Shown here piece after piece: positions 28,140 through 37,854 of a stretch of DNA of 42,584 nt. The stretch is from an uncultured Clostridium sp. GTDB lineage: Bacteria; Bacillota_A; Clostridia; TANB77; CAG-508. Every line of letters starts with the position of its first letter. Positions within the stretch are counted from its first letter, which is position 1. A program made the translations under genes and the position numbers. Below the pieces are notes generated by a model, which saw only the letters and a program-made list of their open reading frames with translations, searched no databases and was not told the origin of the DNA. Location of the stretch: contig CAKNIU010000005.1 of NCBI GenBank assembly GCA_930980675.1, positions 1 through 42,584 of the forward strand. The letters are read 5' to 3'.

Positions 28140-28631
28140 TCATTGACACTCTTCCATCGCTTCATCAATACTTTCAGTTCTATACCCTTTTTTCAACAGA
28201 TAATTTTTAATATCTTCTTTTTCTAAACTAGATTTTTTTATAGCTATATTTTTTGCCGACTTTATTTCATAATCTATTAGCATATCTAAGTTATTTGAAA
28301 TGTAGTCATCTATAATATTTTTACTAAGACCTTTTGCCATAAGCTTGTACTTAATTTCTTTTATAGACAAATTCTTAAGAGCCATAAATTCATTTATAGC
28401 TCTTTTTATGTAATTACTATCATCTATATAGCCATTTTCTTTTAGTTCTTCTATTGAATCATCTAAAAGTTCTTCTTCTATAACTTTATTAAATTTTAGT
28501 CTAATTTCATTTTCTGTTCTTTTTTTAAAGGCTATATACTTTAAAATTTTGGTTTTGGCAAAATCTAAGTCTTCTAAACTGTATTTTTTTGAAAAATCAT
28601 CTTCCTTTTTTATATACTCAAATTGTTTCAT
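28140..28631 (-). CDS. recX: Regulatory protein RecX
   Basis: 163 aa, three-helix repeats: AKTKILKYIAFKKRTENEIR, then LKENGYIDDSNYIKRAINEF and the C-terminal DIKNYLLKKGYRTESIDEAM. RecX modulates RecA filaments by direct binding. The gene follows recA by 87 bases on the same strand, as is common in Firmicutes. Confidence 0.92.
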   Translation of the reverse strand: MKQFEYIKKEDDFSKKYSLEDLDFAKTKILKYIAFKKRTENEIRLKFNKVIEEELLDDSIEELKENGYIDDSNYIKRAINEFMALKNLSIKEIKYKLMAKGLSKNIIDDYISNNLDMLIDYEIKSAKNIAIKKSSLEKEDIKNYLLKKGYRTESIDEAMEECQ

Positions 28632-28718
28632 TCTTCAATACTTTCTATTATAGTATTTTTCATTCATTAGCAATTGTCAAGTTTTCTTTGACAATTAAAT
28701 TTTCTTCTAATTTTAAAA

Positions 28719-29792
28719 TTATTCCTCGTCATCAGTTGGTTCTGTTTCTTGTTCCTCGTCAACCACTTCTTCGCCAAGGCTTTGTTCAAATGCTTCATTA
28801 AAATTATTCCTAATTTTTTGTTCAATTTCTTTCATGACTTCTGGGTTATCTTCTAAATACTTTTTAGCATTTTCTCTACCTTGTCCAATTCTTGCTCCAT
28901 TGTATCCAAACCAAGAACCACTTTTTTCGACTAAGCCTAAGTTAATACCTAGATCTAATATGTTACCTGATTTTGATATACCTTTTCCATATACTATATC
29001 AAATTCTGCCTCTCTGAAAGGTGGAGCTACTTTATTTTTAACAACTTTTACTCTTACTCTATTACCTGTTACTTCTCCATCTTGCTTAATGTTTTCTATT
29101 TTTCTAATATCCATTCTAACTGAAGCATAGAATTTAAGTGCTCTACCACCAGGAGTTGTTTCTGGGTTACCAAACATAATACCAACTTTTTCTCTTAATT
29201 GGTTAATAAATACTATTACACTATTTGATTTATTAATAACACCTGCTAATTTTCTTAAAGCTTGAGACATAAGTCTTGCCTGTAAACCAACATGTGCGTC
29301 TCCCATATCTCCATCTATTTCAGCCTTTGGAACTAATGCTGCAACTGAGTCAACTACTATTATATCAATTGCTCCACTTCTAACTAAAGCTTCTGCTATT
29401 TCTAGTGCTTGCTCACCTGTGTCTGGTTGAGATACTATTAAATTATCTATGTCTACTCCTAAATGTTTTGCATAAACTGGGTCTAATGCGTGTTCTGCAT
29501 CTATAAAAGCTGCCTCTCCACCCATTTTTTGTGCTTCTGCAATCATGTGTAAAGCAAGTGTTGTTTTTCCTGATGATTCAGGACCATATACTTCTATAAT
29601 TCTTCCCTTAGGAATACCACCTATACCTAATGCTATATCTAAGCTTAAAGCTCCTGTTGGTATTGCCTCAACATTCATTGCTTTAAACTCTCCTAGTTTC
29701 ATTACTGAACCTTTACCAAATTGTTTCTCTATTTGTCCTAATGCTGCCTCTAATGCCTTTTGTTTTTCTACATTTGCTTTTTCTGTACTCAT
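28719..29792 (-). CDS. recA: Recombinase RecA
   Basis: 357 aa. Walker A GPESSGKT at about 69-76, Walker [14 protein letters not shown]1 region ([19 protein letters not shown]), [12 protein letters not shown], and L2 with [18 protein letters not shown]. The C terminus is acidic ([17 protein letters not shown]). It catalyses strand exchange and activates LexA cleavage. First gene of a recA-recX-scpA-DUF2953-gerW run, with a good promoter and a LexA-like box upstream. Confidence 0.98.
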   Translation of the reverse strand: MSTEKANVEKQKALEAALGQIEKQFGKGSVMKLGEFKAMNVEAIPTGALSLDIALGIGGIPKGRIIEVYGPESSGKTTLALHMIAEAQKMGGEAAFIDAEHALDPVYAKHLGVDIDNLIVSQPDTGEQALEIAEALVRSGAIDIIVVDSVAALVPKAEIDGDMGDAHVGLQARLMSQALRKLAGVINKSNSVIVFINQLREKVGIMFGNPETTPGGRALKFYASVRMDIRKIENIKQDGEVTGNRVRVKVVKNKVAPPFREAEFDIVYGKGISKSGNILDLGINLGLVEKSGSWFGYNGARIGQGRENAKKYLEDNPEVMKEIEQKIRNNFNEAFEQSLGEEVVDEEQETEPTDDEE

Positions 29793-29809
29793 AATTTCCT
29801 CCTATTAAT

Positions 29810-29861
29810 TAAACATTTGTTTGTACATCACTTATTATATACTAACCAAAAAATTTGTCAA
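29810..29861 (-). promoter_or_regulatory. recA promoter with LexA-like box
   Basis: Minus strand -35 TTGACA (29856-29861), 16-base spacer, -10 TATAAT (29834-29839). Downstream, CAAACAAATGTTTA (29810-29823) resembles the Gram-positive LexA box CGAACatatGTTCG with two changed outer bases per arm. The promoter is clear; the operator is tentative. Confidence 0.55.
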
Positions 29862-29900
29862 GTGTTTTACAAACATTTTTTTGATTTTATTTTTTTTACT

Positions 29901-30114
29901 AGTTACAATTCACAGTTATTTTTTTCAAAAGCTACAATATATATTCCAGAGCTTTTAGCGAGCGGAGCGTACTTAAGGTCGCGATATATTAAAATCTTTA
30001 TCATAGAAGCGCAGTCGGAGCGTGCGAGCGCTGAGCGTAAGCGAACCGCGAAGTAAACGCGGAGGAATATATATTGGAGCTTAAGTAATAAAAATTAAGC
30101 TGTGAATTGTAACT
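29901..30114. repeat. Palindromic GC-core element, copy D (most complete)
   Basis: Perfect 15-bp terminal inverted repeats, AGTTACAATTCACAG and CTGTGAATTGTAACT, with a second inner pair CTACAATATATATTCC and GGAATATATATTGGAG. Core: GAGCTTTTAGCGAGCGGAGCG, GGAGCGTGCGAGCGCTGAGC, GTAAGCGAACCGCGAAGTAA and ACGCGG. It lies between recA and the 3' end of the binding-protein gene. 214 bases. Confidence 0.82.
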
Positions 30115-30124
30115 CTTTAGTTCA

Positions 30125-31690
30125 TTATTTTTGTCTAAACCATTCATTAAAATTATAGTATACATTATAACTATTTGGTGAGAAATTGCCACCAACATTT
30201 GCATTTAATATTAAAGTATTTTTGTTTCTATATAAACCTATATAAGGTACTTCATCATTTACTATCTTTTGTATATCTGCATAATTATCTACTGAATTTA
30301 ACTTAGATTTTACATCGCTATTATTATAGTTTGCCAAATTTCCATCTCCATAAAAATATGTTAGATCTGGATTTACCGAATTTGTTACTCCTGTCAATAT
30401 CATTTGATAATTTTTGCTATTTAAATAATCATTATATTTTTCATTTGAAACTTTGGTTACATTAACGGCTATTCCTACCGCTTCTAGCTGTCTTTTTATC
30501 TCATTAGCTACATTTACCCTGTCATTATTGTCTTCTATCACTATTAAAGATAAAGTAAGTCTTCTTACATGCCCTCTTATGCTTTTTTGCCATCTACCAT
30601 TTTGATATGTCCAACCAGCTTGCTCTAAAGTTGTTCTTGCTTGCTCTTGGTTATATGCTATTTCTCCCACACTATTATATAAATAACTTCCATAGTCAAG
30701 TGGTGAATTTGACACATAATAGTTATTTGAAAATACTGTTGAAACTAGAGTATTTTTATCTATAGCATAATTTATAGCTTGTCTTACTGCTTTATCTTGT
30801 AAAATAATATCATTGCAGTTTAAACTTAAATAGTCATAATTTCTTCCTTTGTATTCTTTTTTGTTATATCCCATTGTTCCTACATAGTCCGTATAATTTC
30901 TTAAAGACGTATTAATTATGTCAATATTTCCAAGTTTGAAACTATTATATATTTCTCCCATTGTTCCATATCTTTTGATTGTTATAGATTGTGCTAATGG
31001 TGTTTTTTCTTTTACATATCTCCATCTATCATTTCGTGTAAGTAAAATAGTGTTATCATCAATACTTGCAATTTTATACATTCCTGTTCCTATTGGAATT
31101 TTGTTTGTTGTTTCAAAATTCTCATTTACATAGTACATACTTGGAAGTATAGGAAATGTTAGATTATATTCAAAAAACTGAACTGCCTTTGATAAATGTA
31201 TGATAACAGTTTCAGCGTCAGGGGTTTCGGTACTTGCTATGTCTGCTACATTTGCTGAATACACAGTGTTTCTTTCTTTTAATCTATCTATTGTAAAACT
31301 TACATCTTTTGCTATTAAACTACTTCCATCCTGCCACTTTATAGAGCTATCTATTTTTATTTCATAAGTTATATCATCTGTTTTAGTGCAAGACTTTGCT
31401 AAGCAATATTCTAATTTATAGTCTGAAGTTATGTTTAGTAGCGGTTCAAATATTATTTTGCTTATGTTAATTATTTCTTTATTATTTGTTAAAAGTGGAT
31501 TCATAGTGTCATAGTTACAAAGTCCCATTGTTAGACTATCTAACATTTCTATGGTTGCTTCTCCAGTGACATTTTCTTCTTCTATTTCATTACTTTGTAC
31601 ATTTTGATTATATAGGACATATGCTGTTCCTATAATTAAAGCAATTATAAAAACTATAAATATATATTTAAAGACATTATTATTCTTCAT
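30125..31690 (-). CDS. Family 5 (peptide/oligopeptide) ABC substrate-binding protein
   Basis: 521 aa from ATG 31690 behind TTAGGAGAGG. The family pattern is clear: FEPLLNITSDYKLEYCLAKS, SSIKWQDGSSLIAKDVSFTI, AVRQAINYAIDKNTLVSTVF and QARTTLEQAGWTYQNGRW. The N terminus is a membrane helix (about 8-27) without a lipobox Cys, so it is anchored by an uncleaved helix rather than as a lipoprotein. No permease or ATPase genes are adjacent, so it must work with a transporter encoded elsewhere. It would bind peptides or a related solute. Confidence 0.9.
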   Translation of the reverse strand: MKNNNVFKYIFIVFIIALIIGTAYVLYNQNVQSNEIEEENVTGEATIEMLDSLTMGLCNYDTMNPLLTNNKEIINISKIIFEPLLNITSDYKLEYCLAKSCTKTDDITYEIKIDSSIKWQDGSSLIAKDVSFTIDRLKERNTVYSANVADIASTETPDAETVIIHLSKAVQFFEYNLTFPILPSMYYVNENFETTNKIPIGTGMYKIASIDDNTILLTRNDRWRYVKEKTPLAQSITIKRYGTMGEIYNSFKLGNIDIINTSLRNYTDYVGTMGYNKKEYKGRNYDYLSLNCNDIILQDKAVRQAINYAIDKNTLVSTVFSNNYYVSNSPLDYGSYLYNSVGEIAYNQEQARTTLEQAGWTYQNGRWQKSIRGHVRRLTLSLIVIEDNNDRVNVANEIKRQLEAVGIAVNVTKVSNEKYNDYLNSKNYQMILTGVTNSVNPDLTYFYGDGNLANYNNSDVKSKLNSVDNYADIQKIVNDEVPYIGLYRNKNTLILNANVGGNFSPNSYNVYYNFNEWFRQK

Positions 31691-31959
31691 TTGCCTCTCC
31701 TAAGATATTAAATTAGTTATAGTTAAATTTTATAAATGTATATTAAAATTATTATTTATTACGTGTTCGTAATTATAATATAATAAATTTGCTTTATTTT
31801 CAATACTTTCATAAAAATAGGCATATAAATAGCTTTTAATACTAAATATATGCCCCTATATATTATATTGATAATTTAAATACTTTTGTTAATATTAACC
31901 TTTATACATCCAATTAGTTTTTAAGCTAATTTATTACATTAAATTTAATGTGTTTTTAA

Positions 31960-32220
31960 CTATCTTGATTCAACTATAAGCCTAATACCTGTTCTGTCCT
32001 CTCCTTCTACCTGTACTTCTGCAAATGCTGGTATGCAAACTAGATCAACTCCTGTTGGAGCTACAAAACCTCTTGCTATTGCAACAGCTTTTACAGCTTG
32101 ATTCAATGCTCCTGCTCCAATTGCTTGCATTTCTGCCTTTTTTGTTTCTTTTACCATCCCAGCTATAGCTCCTGCCACTGAGTTTGGATTTGATTTTGAT
32201 GAAATTTTTAACACTTCCAT
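31960..32220 (-). CDS. spoVS: Stage V sporulation protein S
   Basis: 86 aa, the exact family length and highly conserved: MEVLKISSKSNPNSVAGAIA, IGAGALNQAVKAVAIARGFV, DLVCIPAFAEVQVEGEDRTG and IRLIVESR. An Alba-like small DNA-binding-type protein required for proper spore coat assembly in Bacillus. AGGAGG precedes the ATG. Monocistronic, with a 150-base gap to ymdB. Confidence 0.97.
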   Translation of the reverse strand: MEVLKISSKSNPNSVAGAIAGMVKETKKAEMQAIGAGALNQAVKAVAIARGFVAPTGVDLVCIPAFAEVQVEGEDRTGIRLIVESR

Positions 32221-32362
32221 TTTTCCTCCTAATTCTTTTATTTATTTTCTGTAATTACATATATATGTTATACTACAATAAAGAAAAAATGTCTAGTGTT
32301 TTTTACTATTTTTTGGAACTTTTTATCGACATTTTTTGACATTTTTTGACACTAATTATAAA

Positions 32363-33127
32363 TTACACATTTATTCTATATATTTTTTTCACTTTATTAG
32401 TTTCGTCGTCTATATCAAAAATAACTCCATTTAGCATACAACTGCCTTCTGCTAATTTGTATTTTTCAGGAAGTGAGGTAACAAACCTTTTTAAAGATGC
32501 ATCAACATCCATTCCAATAACTGACTTTTCAGGTCCAGTCATTCCAACGTCAGTTATGTAACCTGTTCCATTTTCCAATATTTTTTCATCTGCTGTTTGA
32601 ACATGAGTATGTGTTCCAAACATTGCAGTAATTCTTCCATCAACATAATATCCCATTGCAATTTTTTCAGCTGTTGCTTCTGCATGAAAGTCTAGTACAA
32701 TTATGTCTACCTTCAACTTTTCAATTATATGATCTATGCAAGTAAATGGATTATCTGAAAGTACTCCCATGTCTGTTCTACCTATTAAATTAACTACTGC
32801 AATTTTTTTATTTTCTTTTTGTATTATAGTATAACCTTTTCCGGGACATCCTTTTGAATAATTTGCAGGTCTGATAATTTTTTTATCATCTATAAAAGTA
32901 AATATATCCTTTTTACCCCAAGTGTGGTTTCCCATTGTAATAACATCTATGTTTAGTCTATTTAGTTCATTGTAGATTTTACTGGTCATTCCCATTCCAC
33001 CAGCTGAATTTTCACCATTAATAATAGTAAAATCAATGTGTTCTGCCTCTTGTAAATTTGGTAAAGTTCTTTTTAACTTTTCTACACCTGTTTCCCCTAC
33101 TAAATCTCCTACCGCTAAAATTTTCAA
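32363..33127 (-). CDS. ymdB: YmdB family metallophosphoesterase
   Basis: 254 aa from TTG 33127 (LKILAVGDLVG); the seven upstream codons contain the AGGAGG site. Motifs: AVGDLVGETG, INGENSAGGMGM, MGNHTWG, VLDFHAEATAEK and MFGTHTHVQTADEKIL bind the two metals. Bacillus YmdB is a cyclic-nucleotide phosphodiesterase needed for biofilm and developmental decisions. It lies just after rny, the usual clostridial and bacillar pair. Confidence 0.95.
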   Translation of the reverse strand: MKILAVGDLVGETGVEKLKRTLPNLQEAEHIDFTIINGENSAGGMGMTSKIYNELNRLNIDVITMGNHTWGKKDIFTFIDDKKIIRPANYSKGCPGKGYTIIQKENKKIAVVNLIGRTDMGVLSDNPFTCIDHIIEKLKVDIIVLDFHAEATAEKIAMGYYVDGRITAMFGTHTHVQTADEKILENGTGYITDVGMTGPEKSVIGMDVDASLKRFVTSLPEKYKLAEGSCMLNGVIFDIDDETNKVKKIYRINV

Positions 33128-33221
33128 AATAATACCTCCTAAATGCACGTAATCTTTTTATATTTTAATATAGAATTAATTATTCGTCAATAAATTTTAC
33201 GAAAAGGACCGTCCCCAACGT

Positions 33222-33258
33222 AAAAAGAAGTACCTAATTTAATAGGTACTTCTTTTTT
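33222..33258 (-). terminator. Terminator after rny
   Basis: Minus strand AAAAGAAGTACCTA, loop TTAAAT, TAGGTACTTCTTTTT. A short neighbouring palindrome (TTACG ... CGTAA around GGACCGTCCCC, 33197-33223) adjoins it. Confidence 0.8.
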
Positions 33259-33263
33259 AGAGT

Positions 33264-34805
33264 TTATTTTGCATAATCAATTACTCTTTTTTCTCTAATC
33301 ATATTAATTTTTATCTGTCCTGGGTATTCCATTTCATTTTCAACCTTTTCTGCAATTTTTCTAGCCATAATAGTCATTTCATCATCAGAAATTCTTTCTG
33401 GTTTAACTATTATTCTAATTTCTCTACCTGCTTGTATTGCATAAGATTTTTCAACTCCCTCAAATGAATCTGCAATTGATTCAAGTTGTTCCAATCTCTT
33501 GATATAAGCATCTAAAGTTTCTCTTCTTGCTCCAGGTCTTGATGCTGATATAGCGTCCGCTGCTTGTACTAAATATGCTTCTGGTGTTTGTGGTTCTACA
33601 TCACCATGATGAGCTTGTACGGCATTTATTACTTTTGGATCTTCTTTATACTTTTTAAGAATTTCTACACCTATTTCTACGTGTGTTCCTTCCATATCAT
33701 GGTCTAAAGCTTTTCCTATATCATGAAGTAAGCCTGCACGTCTTGCAAGTTTTGTGTCTAATCCTAACTCATCTGCCATAATTCTAGCAAGGTTTGAAAC
33801 CTCTATAGAATGATTTAGTACATTTTGACCATAGCTTGTTCTATATTTAAGCTTTCCAAGTAGTTTTATTATATCAGGATGAAGATTTAGTACTCCAGTT
33901 TCCATAGCGGCTCTTTCGCCTTCTTCTTTAATGGTTTTTGTAACTTCTTCTTTTGCCTTTTCAACCATTTCCTCTATTTTTGCTGGATGAATTCTTCCAT
34001 CATCAATTAGTTTTTGAAGTGCAATTTTTGCTACTTCTCTTCTAAGTGGATCGAATCCTGAAATAACAACAGCTTCAGGTGTATCATCTATTACGAAATC
34101 TACCCCAGTAAGAGTTTCTAAAGCTTTTATATTTCTACCTTCTCTACCAATTATTCTACCTTTCATATCATCATTTGGAAGAGCAACTATTGAAACAGTT
34201 GATTCTGAAGTATGGTCTGCTGCACATTTTTGTATAGCATATGTGATGACATTTTTTGCTGTTTCATCAGACTTTTCTTTTATGTCCTCCTCCATCTTCT
34301 TAATTCTTTCAACCTTTTCAGTTGTTAATTTTTCATCAACTTTAGCTAATAGTTGTTGTTTTGCTTCATCAACAGATAATCTAGCAATTCTTTCTAACTC
34401 ATCTAATTGTGAGTCTTTAAGTTTTTGTACTTCGTCTTTTTCTTTTTCGATTTCATCTTCTCTCCTATTTAATTGCTTTTCTCTTTGCTCTGCTGAATAA
34501 AGCTTCTTTTCAAGATTTTCTTCTTTTTGTAATAATCTCTTTTCTTGTAATTGAATATCACTTCTTCTCTCTCTAATCTCTTCTTCTAGTTCGTTTCTCG
34601 AATTAATAATTTGCTCTTTTGCCTTAACTATTTCTTCTTTTTTAGCATTTTCGGCTTCTTTTTGCGCATTATCTAATATTCTTTGTGCCTCTTTTTCAGC
34701 ACTTTGTATTTTAGATTCTGCTGATTTCTTTCTTACTATATATCCTATAAATGAAAAAATCACTGCTGAGACTAGAAAGATTATGATATTTATTGCAATT
34801 TCCAT
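33264..34805 (-). CDS. rny: Ribonuclease Y
   Basis: 513 aa from ATG 34805 behind AAAGAGGTG. One N-terminal membrane helix (4-22), a long coiled coil (about 25-190), a KH domain ([20 protein letters not shown] at about 215-235) and an HD domain ([20 protein letters not shown], then [12 protein letters not shown]). It is a membrane-bound endoribonuclease starting mRNA decay. It precedes ymdB and is separated by a terminator. Confidence 0.97.
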   Translation of the reverse strand: MEIAINIIIFLVSAVIFSFIGYIVRKKSAESKIQSAEKEAQRILDNAQKEAENAKKEEIVKAKEQIINSRNELEEEIRERRSDIQLQEKRLLQKEENLEKKLYSAEQREKQLNRREDEIEKEKDEVQKLKDSQLDELERIARLSVDEAKQQLLAKVDEKLTTEKVERIKKMEEDIKEKSDETAKNVITYAIQKCAADHTSESTVSIVALPNDDMKGRIIGREGRNIKALETLTGVDFVIDDTPEAVVISGFDPLRREVAKIALQKLIDDGRIHPAKIEEMVEKAKEEVTKTIKEEGERAAMETGVLNLHPDIIKLLGKLKYRTSYGQNVLNHSIEVSNLARIMADELGLDTKLARRAGLLHDIGKALDHDMEGTHVEIGVEILKKYKEDPKVINAVQAHHGDVEPQTPEAYLVQAADAISASRPGARRETLDAYIKRLEQLESIADSFEGVEKSYAIQAGREIRIIVKPERISDDEMTIMARKIAEKVENEMEYPGQIKINMIREKRVIDYAK

Positions 34806-34917
34806 ATCATACACCTCTTTCTATTAAATTTTCAATGTTCAAATATATATAATTTATAAATATATTCTTCCTTTATTATTTTATTATTATTATGTGAATA
34901 TGTCAAGAGGCAAATGC

Positions 34918-34943
34918 AAAAAAGACCCGATTGGGTCTTTTTT
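34918..34943 (-). terminator. Terminator after xerD
   Basis: AAAAAAGACCC, loop of four, GGGTCTTTTTT; symmetrical, usable on both strands, just after the recombinase stop. Confidence 0.85.
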
Positions 34944-34946
34944 ATA

Positions 34947-35828
34947 CTAAGCTCTTGGGTGAGCATTTTTGTAAATATCTTTTATACCAGGATCTTGGAA
35001 CTGTGCATATACTTGTGTTGAAGAAATGTCTGAATGTCCAAGCATTGCTTGAATAGATTTTAGGTCTGCACCATTTTGTAAAAGATGTGTTGCAAATGAA
35101 TGTCTTAAAACGTGTGGTGTAATGTCTTTTTCAATGTGAGCTTGTTCTTTGTAGTATTTAACTATTTTCCAAAAACCTTGTCTTGTAAGTCTTGAGCCAT
35201 TTACATTAACGAATAATGCTTTATTGCTTTCATCTTTAATTAATATAGGTCTAGCCTTGTCTATGTATTCTTTTAATGCTTTTTCAGCAAGTGCACCAAG
35301 AGGTATAGTTCTTGATTTTTTGCCATTTGAACAAGTAACTGTGTCTTCATTAAAGTTTATATCATCTATATTTAAATCAATTATTTCAGTAACCTTCATA
35401 CCTGTAGCATATGCAAATTCTAGCATTGCCTTATCTCTAGTTCCTTTTAAGTCAACATCTTTTGGTTGGTCAAGTAATAATTCTACTTCATCTGATGTAA
35501 GTACACAAGGAACTCTTTTTTCTATTTTAGGAGATTGTATCGAAACTGTAGGGTCATTTTTAGCTTTCTTTGTTCTAAGTAAAAATTGATAAAAAGACCT
35601 TATTGAAGCTAAGCTTCTTGAAGCTGTAGAAGTCTTTTTGCCCTCTTCTTGTAATTCTTTTAAATAATTTTTGATATCTTCTTCTTTTGCTTTTGCAAAA
35701 TTGATGTTATTTTTCATCACATAGTCTCTAAATTGCATAATATCTCTTCTATATGATTGTAGAGTATTATCCGACAATTTTTTATCATTTTGTAAGAATT
35801 CTAAAAAAAGTTTAATCTGTTTATCCAT
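34947..35828 (-). CDS. xerD: XerD-type tyrosine recombinase, Arg I replaced by Lys
   Basis: 293 aa, ending AHPRA as XerD proteins do. The N-terminal SAM-like core-binding domain spans 1-85 (TLQSYRRDIMQFRDYV). Catalytic residues: H239 and R242 (HVLRHSFATHLL), H265 (MLGHSDISS) and nucleophile Y274 (TQVYAQF); the catalytic Lys is near 170 (SNGKKSRTIPL). The first Arg, normally in ATGLRVSEL, is Lys145 (ATGMKVTEI). XerD with XerC resolves chromosome dimers at dif. The start has GGGGAGC. Whether the Lys variant is active is uncertain. Confidence 0.9.
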   Translation of the reverse strand: MDKQIKLFLEFLQNDKKLSDNTLQSYRRDIMQFRDYVMKNNINFAKAKEEDIKNYLKELQEEGKKTSTASRSLASIRSFYQFLLRTKKAKNDPTVSIQSPKIEKRVPCVLTSDEVELLLDQPKDVDLKGTRDKAMLEFAYATGMKVTEIIDLNIDDINFNEDTVTCSNGKKSRTIPLGALAEKALKEYIDKARPILIKDESNKALFVNVNGSRLTRQGFWKIVKYYKEQAHIEKDITPHVLRHSFATHLLQNGADLKSIQAMLGHSDISSTQVYAQFQDPGIKDIYKNAHPRA

Positions 35829-35940
35829 TTTTGCTCCCCTATTCTTATATATTTTTTAATTGTTTACTTAAACTTATTATGTTATATCAAATTATTTAGT
35901 AAAAGTAAAGACTTTTTATAAATAATTTACAATTAATTTT

Positions 35941-36564
35941 TTATAAATAGTTTACAACGCTTACAAGCAAATTACTGCTTATATATGTTTCAATCAATGA
36001 GCCAACGGCCATTATTACAAGCATTATAAGACAAAATACTGTGTGTCTAATTATTTCTAATTTTATATTTTCTTTTCTTCTATCTTTCATTATTGATTTA
36101 TATAGATTAATTCCGCTAACAGCTACTGCTAACATACACGGGATTAGAATTATATTATGTATTAACATAGATGACAGAACAAAAGCTATGCCTTTTCCTG
36201 TACCTAATGTCATAACAACTGATGAAATAGTGTATCCCATGCAAAATCCTTTGTACCCTACCATTCCATAAACAGCTGGTATACCAATAACTACTAAACT
36301 CATAAACCATAGAATAATTACTAAGAACAAATTATTTCCGAACGAACTTTTTAATAGCTTAAAATAGTCTAATTTTGAACCATTTTTTAATTCTGTAATA
36401 AATGTATTTATATAATTAGTTATCTCGGTTTCTTGCTCTTCAGAGGAATTATTTACTACAATTAGTCCAATAATTAATCCTAATAAAAATATTATTATTA
36501 GAATAAAATACGTTCTAATGTTTCTAGTTATATGTTCCTCTATAACTTTTTTTATATTTCTCAT
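35941..36564 (-). CDS. spoIIM: Stage II sporulation protein M
   Basis: 207 aa with five membrane helices (about 18-38, 75-100, 110-130, 130-150, 172-190). Family patterns: GLIIGLIVVNNSS, IGIPAVYGMVGYKGFCMGYT and LSSMLIHNIILIPCMLAVAV. Part of the SpoIIDMP engulfment machine, localising SpoIID and SpoIIP. AGGAGGAATAG precedes the ATG. Confidence 0.93.
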   Translation of the reverse strand: MRNIKKVIEEHITRNIRTYFILIIIFLLGLIIGLIVVNNSSEEQETEITNYINTFITELKNGSKLDYFKLLKSSFGNNLFLVIILWFMSLVVIGIPAVYGMVGYKGFCMGYTISSVVMTLGTGKGIAFVLSSMLIHNIILIPCMLAVAVSGINLYKSIMKDRRKENIKLEIIRHTVFCLIMLVIMAVGSLIETYISSNLLVSVVNYL

Positions 36565-36621
36565 TCTATTCCTCCTAATACATAATATCTATGTATTAGG
36601 AAATAAAAATAGAACTTGTTT

Positions 36622-37812
36622 TTATCCTATTTGCACTTTGCCGTATACTCCGCCACCACCGGCGTGTATATGCATTTGACCTTTTCTTGCACCATCAATT
36701 ATTTCTGCCTGCTTTGCACCTATTGCCGCTTCTATATCGTCTTTTGCAATTTTATGTAAAATTGTCATTTCTGTACCAAAGTTTGATAATAGCTTTTCTA
36801 TTGTTTTTCCACCTACACCCGGCATAAATCCAAGTGGTATTTGATAATTATACTTTGGTCTAAAGCTTGGACTTTTTGATTCTTGGTCTTTTATAATTTC
36901 AATTCTATCATAAACACCCATTGTAATATTTGTACCACCACATTTGTCACAAACAGTTGCTGGTGGAGGCGTTTCAATAGAGCAGTTACAATCTTCGCAA
37001 AAACTACGATTGTACTTACCAAGTTTAGGGTCAAGCCCATAGTTTGCTAATATTTTTCTACCATCTTCCATTTTTATAGCTTTCATAATCTCTTTGAAGC
37101 TAATTTTATCTACTAATAATTTATTGTATTCTCTAGCGATTTTTGGAAGTGAGTGTGCATCTGAGTTAGTTATAAAATTTTTATTTGCAAGCTCACTTAT
37201 TTCATCAGCAATATATGTATCAGCACTTAAGCCAAGTTCTACTGCAAATATTTTGTCGTATTTTTCTTTGAAAATTCTTGATAATCTTTCTGTACAATTT
37301 CCATAATAACTTTTAAATGGAGTAAATATGTGAGCTGGTATTAATACTCCATTGTATTTTTCTACTATATCAATAAGCTCATACCCTGAAATGTCTGATT
37401 TTTGAGTACTTAGAGTTATGTTATGTATATGTTTTGACATTTCTTTTGAAAAGTCTTTTATATCTTTTAAACTTGGAAAATAACATAGATTGTGTGCACA
37501 TCCATGTTTTCCATCTTCTCTAGTTTCAGTAGTTTCGACTTCACTACCAAGTATAATACAAATTTTATCTTTGTATATTATTCCGCCATCTTCTATTTCG
37601 TAGGCTTCACCTGTTTTTAAAAAGTTTTCTATATCTTCAATTACATAAGGTGATGCACAGTCTATTATACCTACAACATCTATTCCTTTTCTTTCAAAAC
37701 ATTCTTTAGCAATATTTGCAAAGTTTAGTGACTTTGCTGCTGTTATTTTTATTGGTTTTCCATTTTCACTTCTTCCTATGTGTACGTGTAAATCTGCAAA
37801 TATTTCGTTCAT
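36622..37812 (-). CDS. Endonuclease Q-like PHP-domain protein
   Basis: 396 aa. The N-terminal PHP domain (FADLHVHIGRSENGKPIKIT; metal-binding HxH in the first strand, later SDAHSLPK) is followed by a zinc-ribbon-like segment (CEDCNCSIETPPPATVCDKC) and a helix-hairpin-helix (GFMPGVGGKTIEKLLSNFGT). This order matches bacterial EndoQ proteins, which cut DNA next to deaminated bases. AGAGGAC precedes the ATG. It follows a 42-base gap from the unknown gene and precedes spoIIM on the same strand. Confidence 0.85.
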   Translation of the reverse strand: MNEIFADLHVHIGRSENGKPIKITAAKSLNFANIAKECFERKGIDVVGIIDCASPYVIEDIENFLKTGEAYEIEDGGIIYKDKICIILGSEVETTETREDGKHGCAHNLCYFPSLKDIKDFSKEMSKHIHNITLSTQKSDISGYELIDIVEKYNGVLIPAHIFTPFKSYYGNCTERLSRIFKEKYDKIFAVELGLSADTYIADEISELANKNFITNSDAHSLPKIAREYNKLLVDKISFKEIMKAIKMEDGRKILANYGLDPKLGKYNRSFCEDCNCSIETPPPATVCDKCGGTNITMGVYDRIEIIKDQESKSPSFRPKYNYQIPLGFMPGVGGKTIEKLLSNFGTEMTILHKIAKDDIEAAIGAKQAEIIDGARKGQMHIHAGGGGVYGKVQIG

Positions 37813-37854
37813 TGTTTAGTCCTCTCTATTGTATTGTTATAGTTTTTTTATTAA

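Noticed and set aside
31691..31959. Riboswitch or small RNA between spoVS and the binding-protein gene
   Set aside because: AT-rich and without a convincing stem or known consensus.
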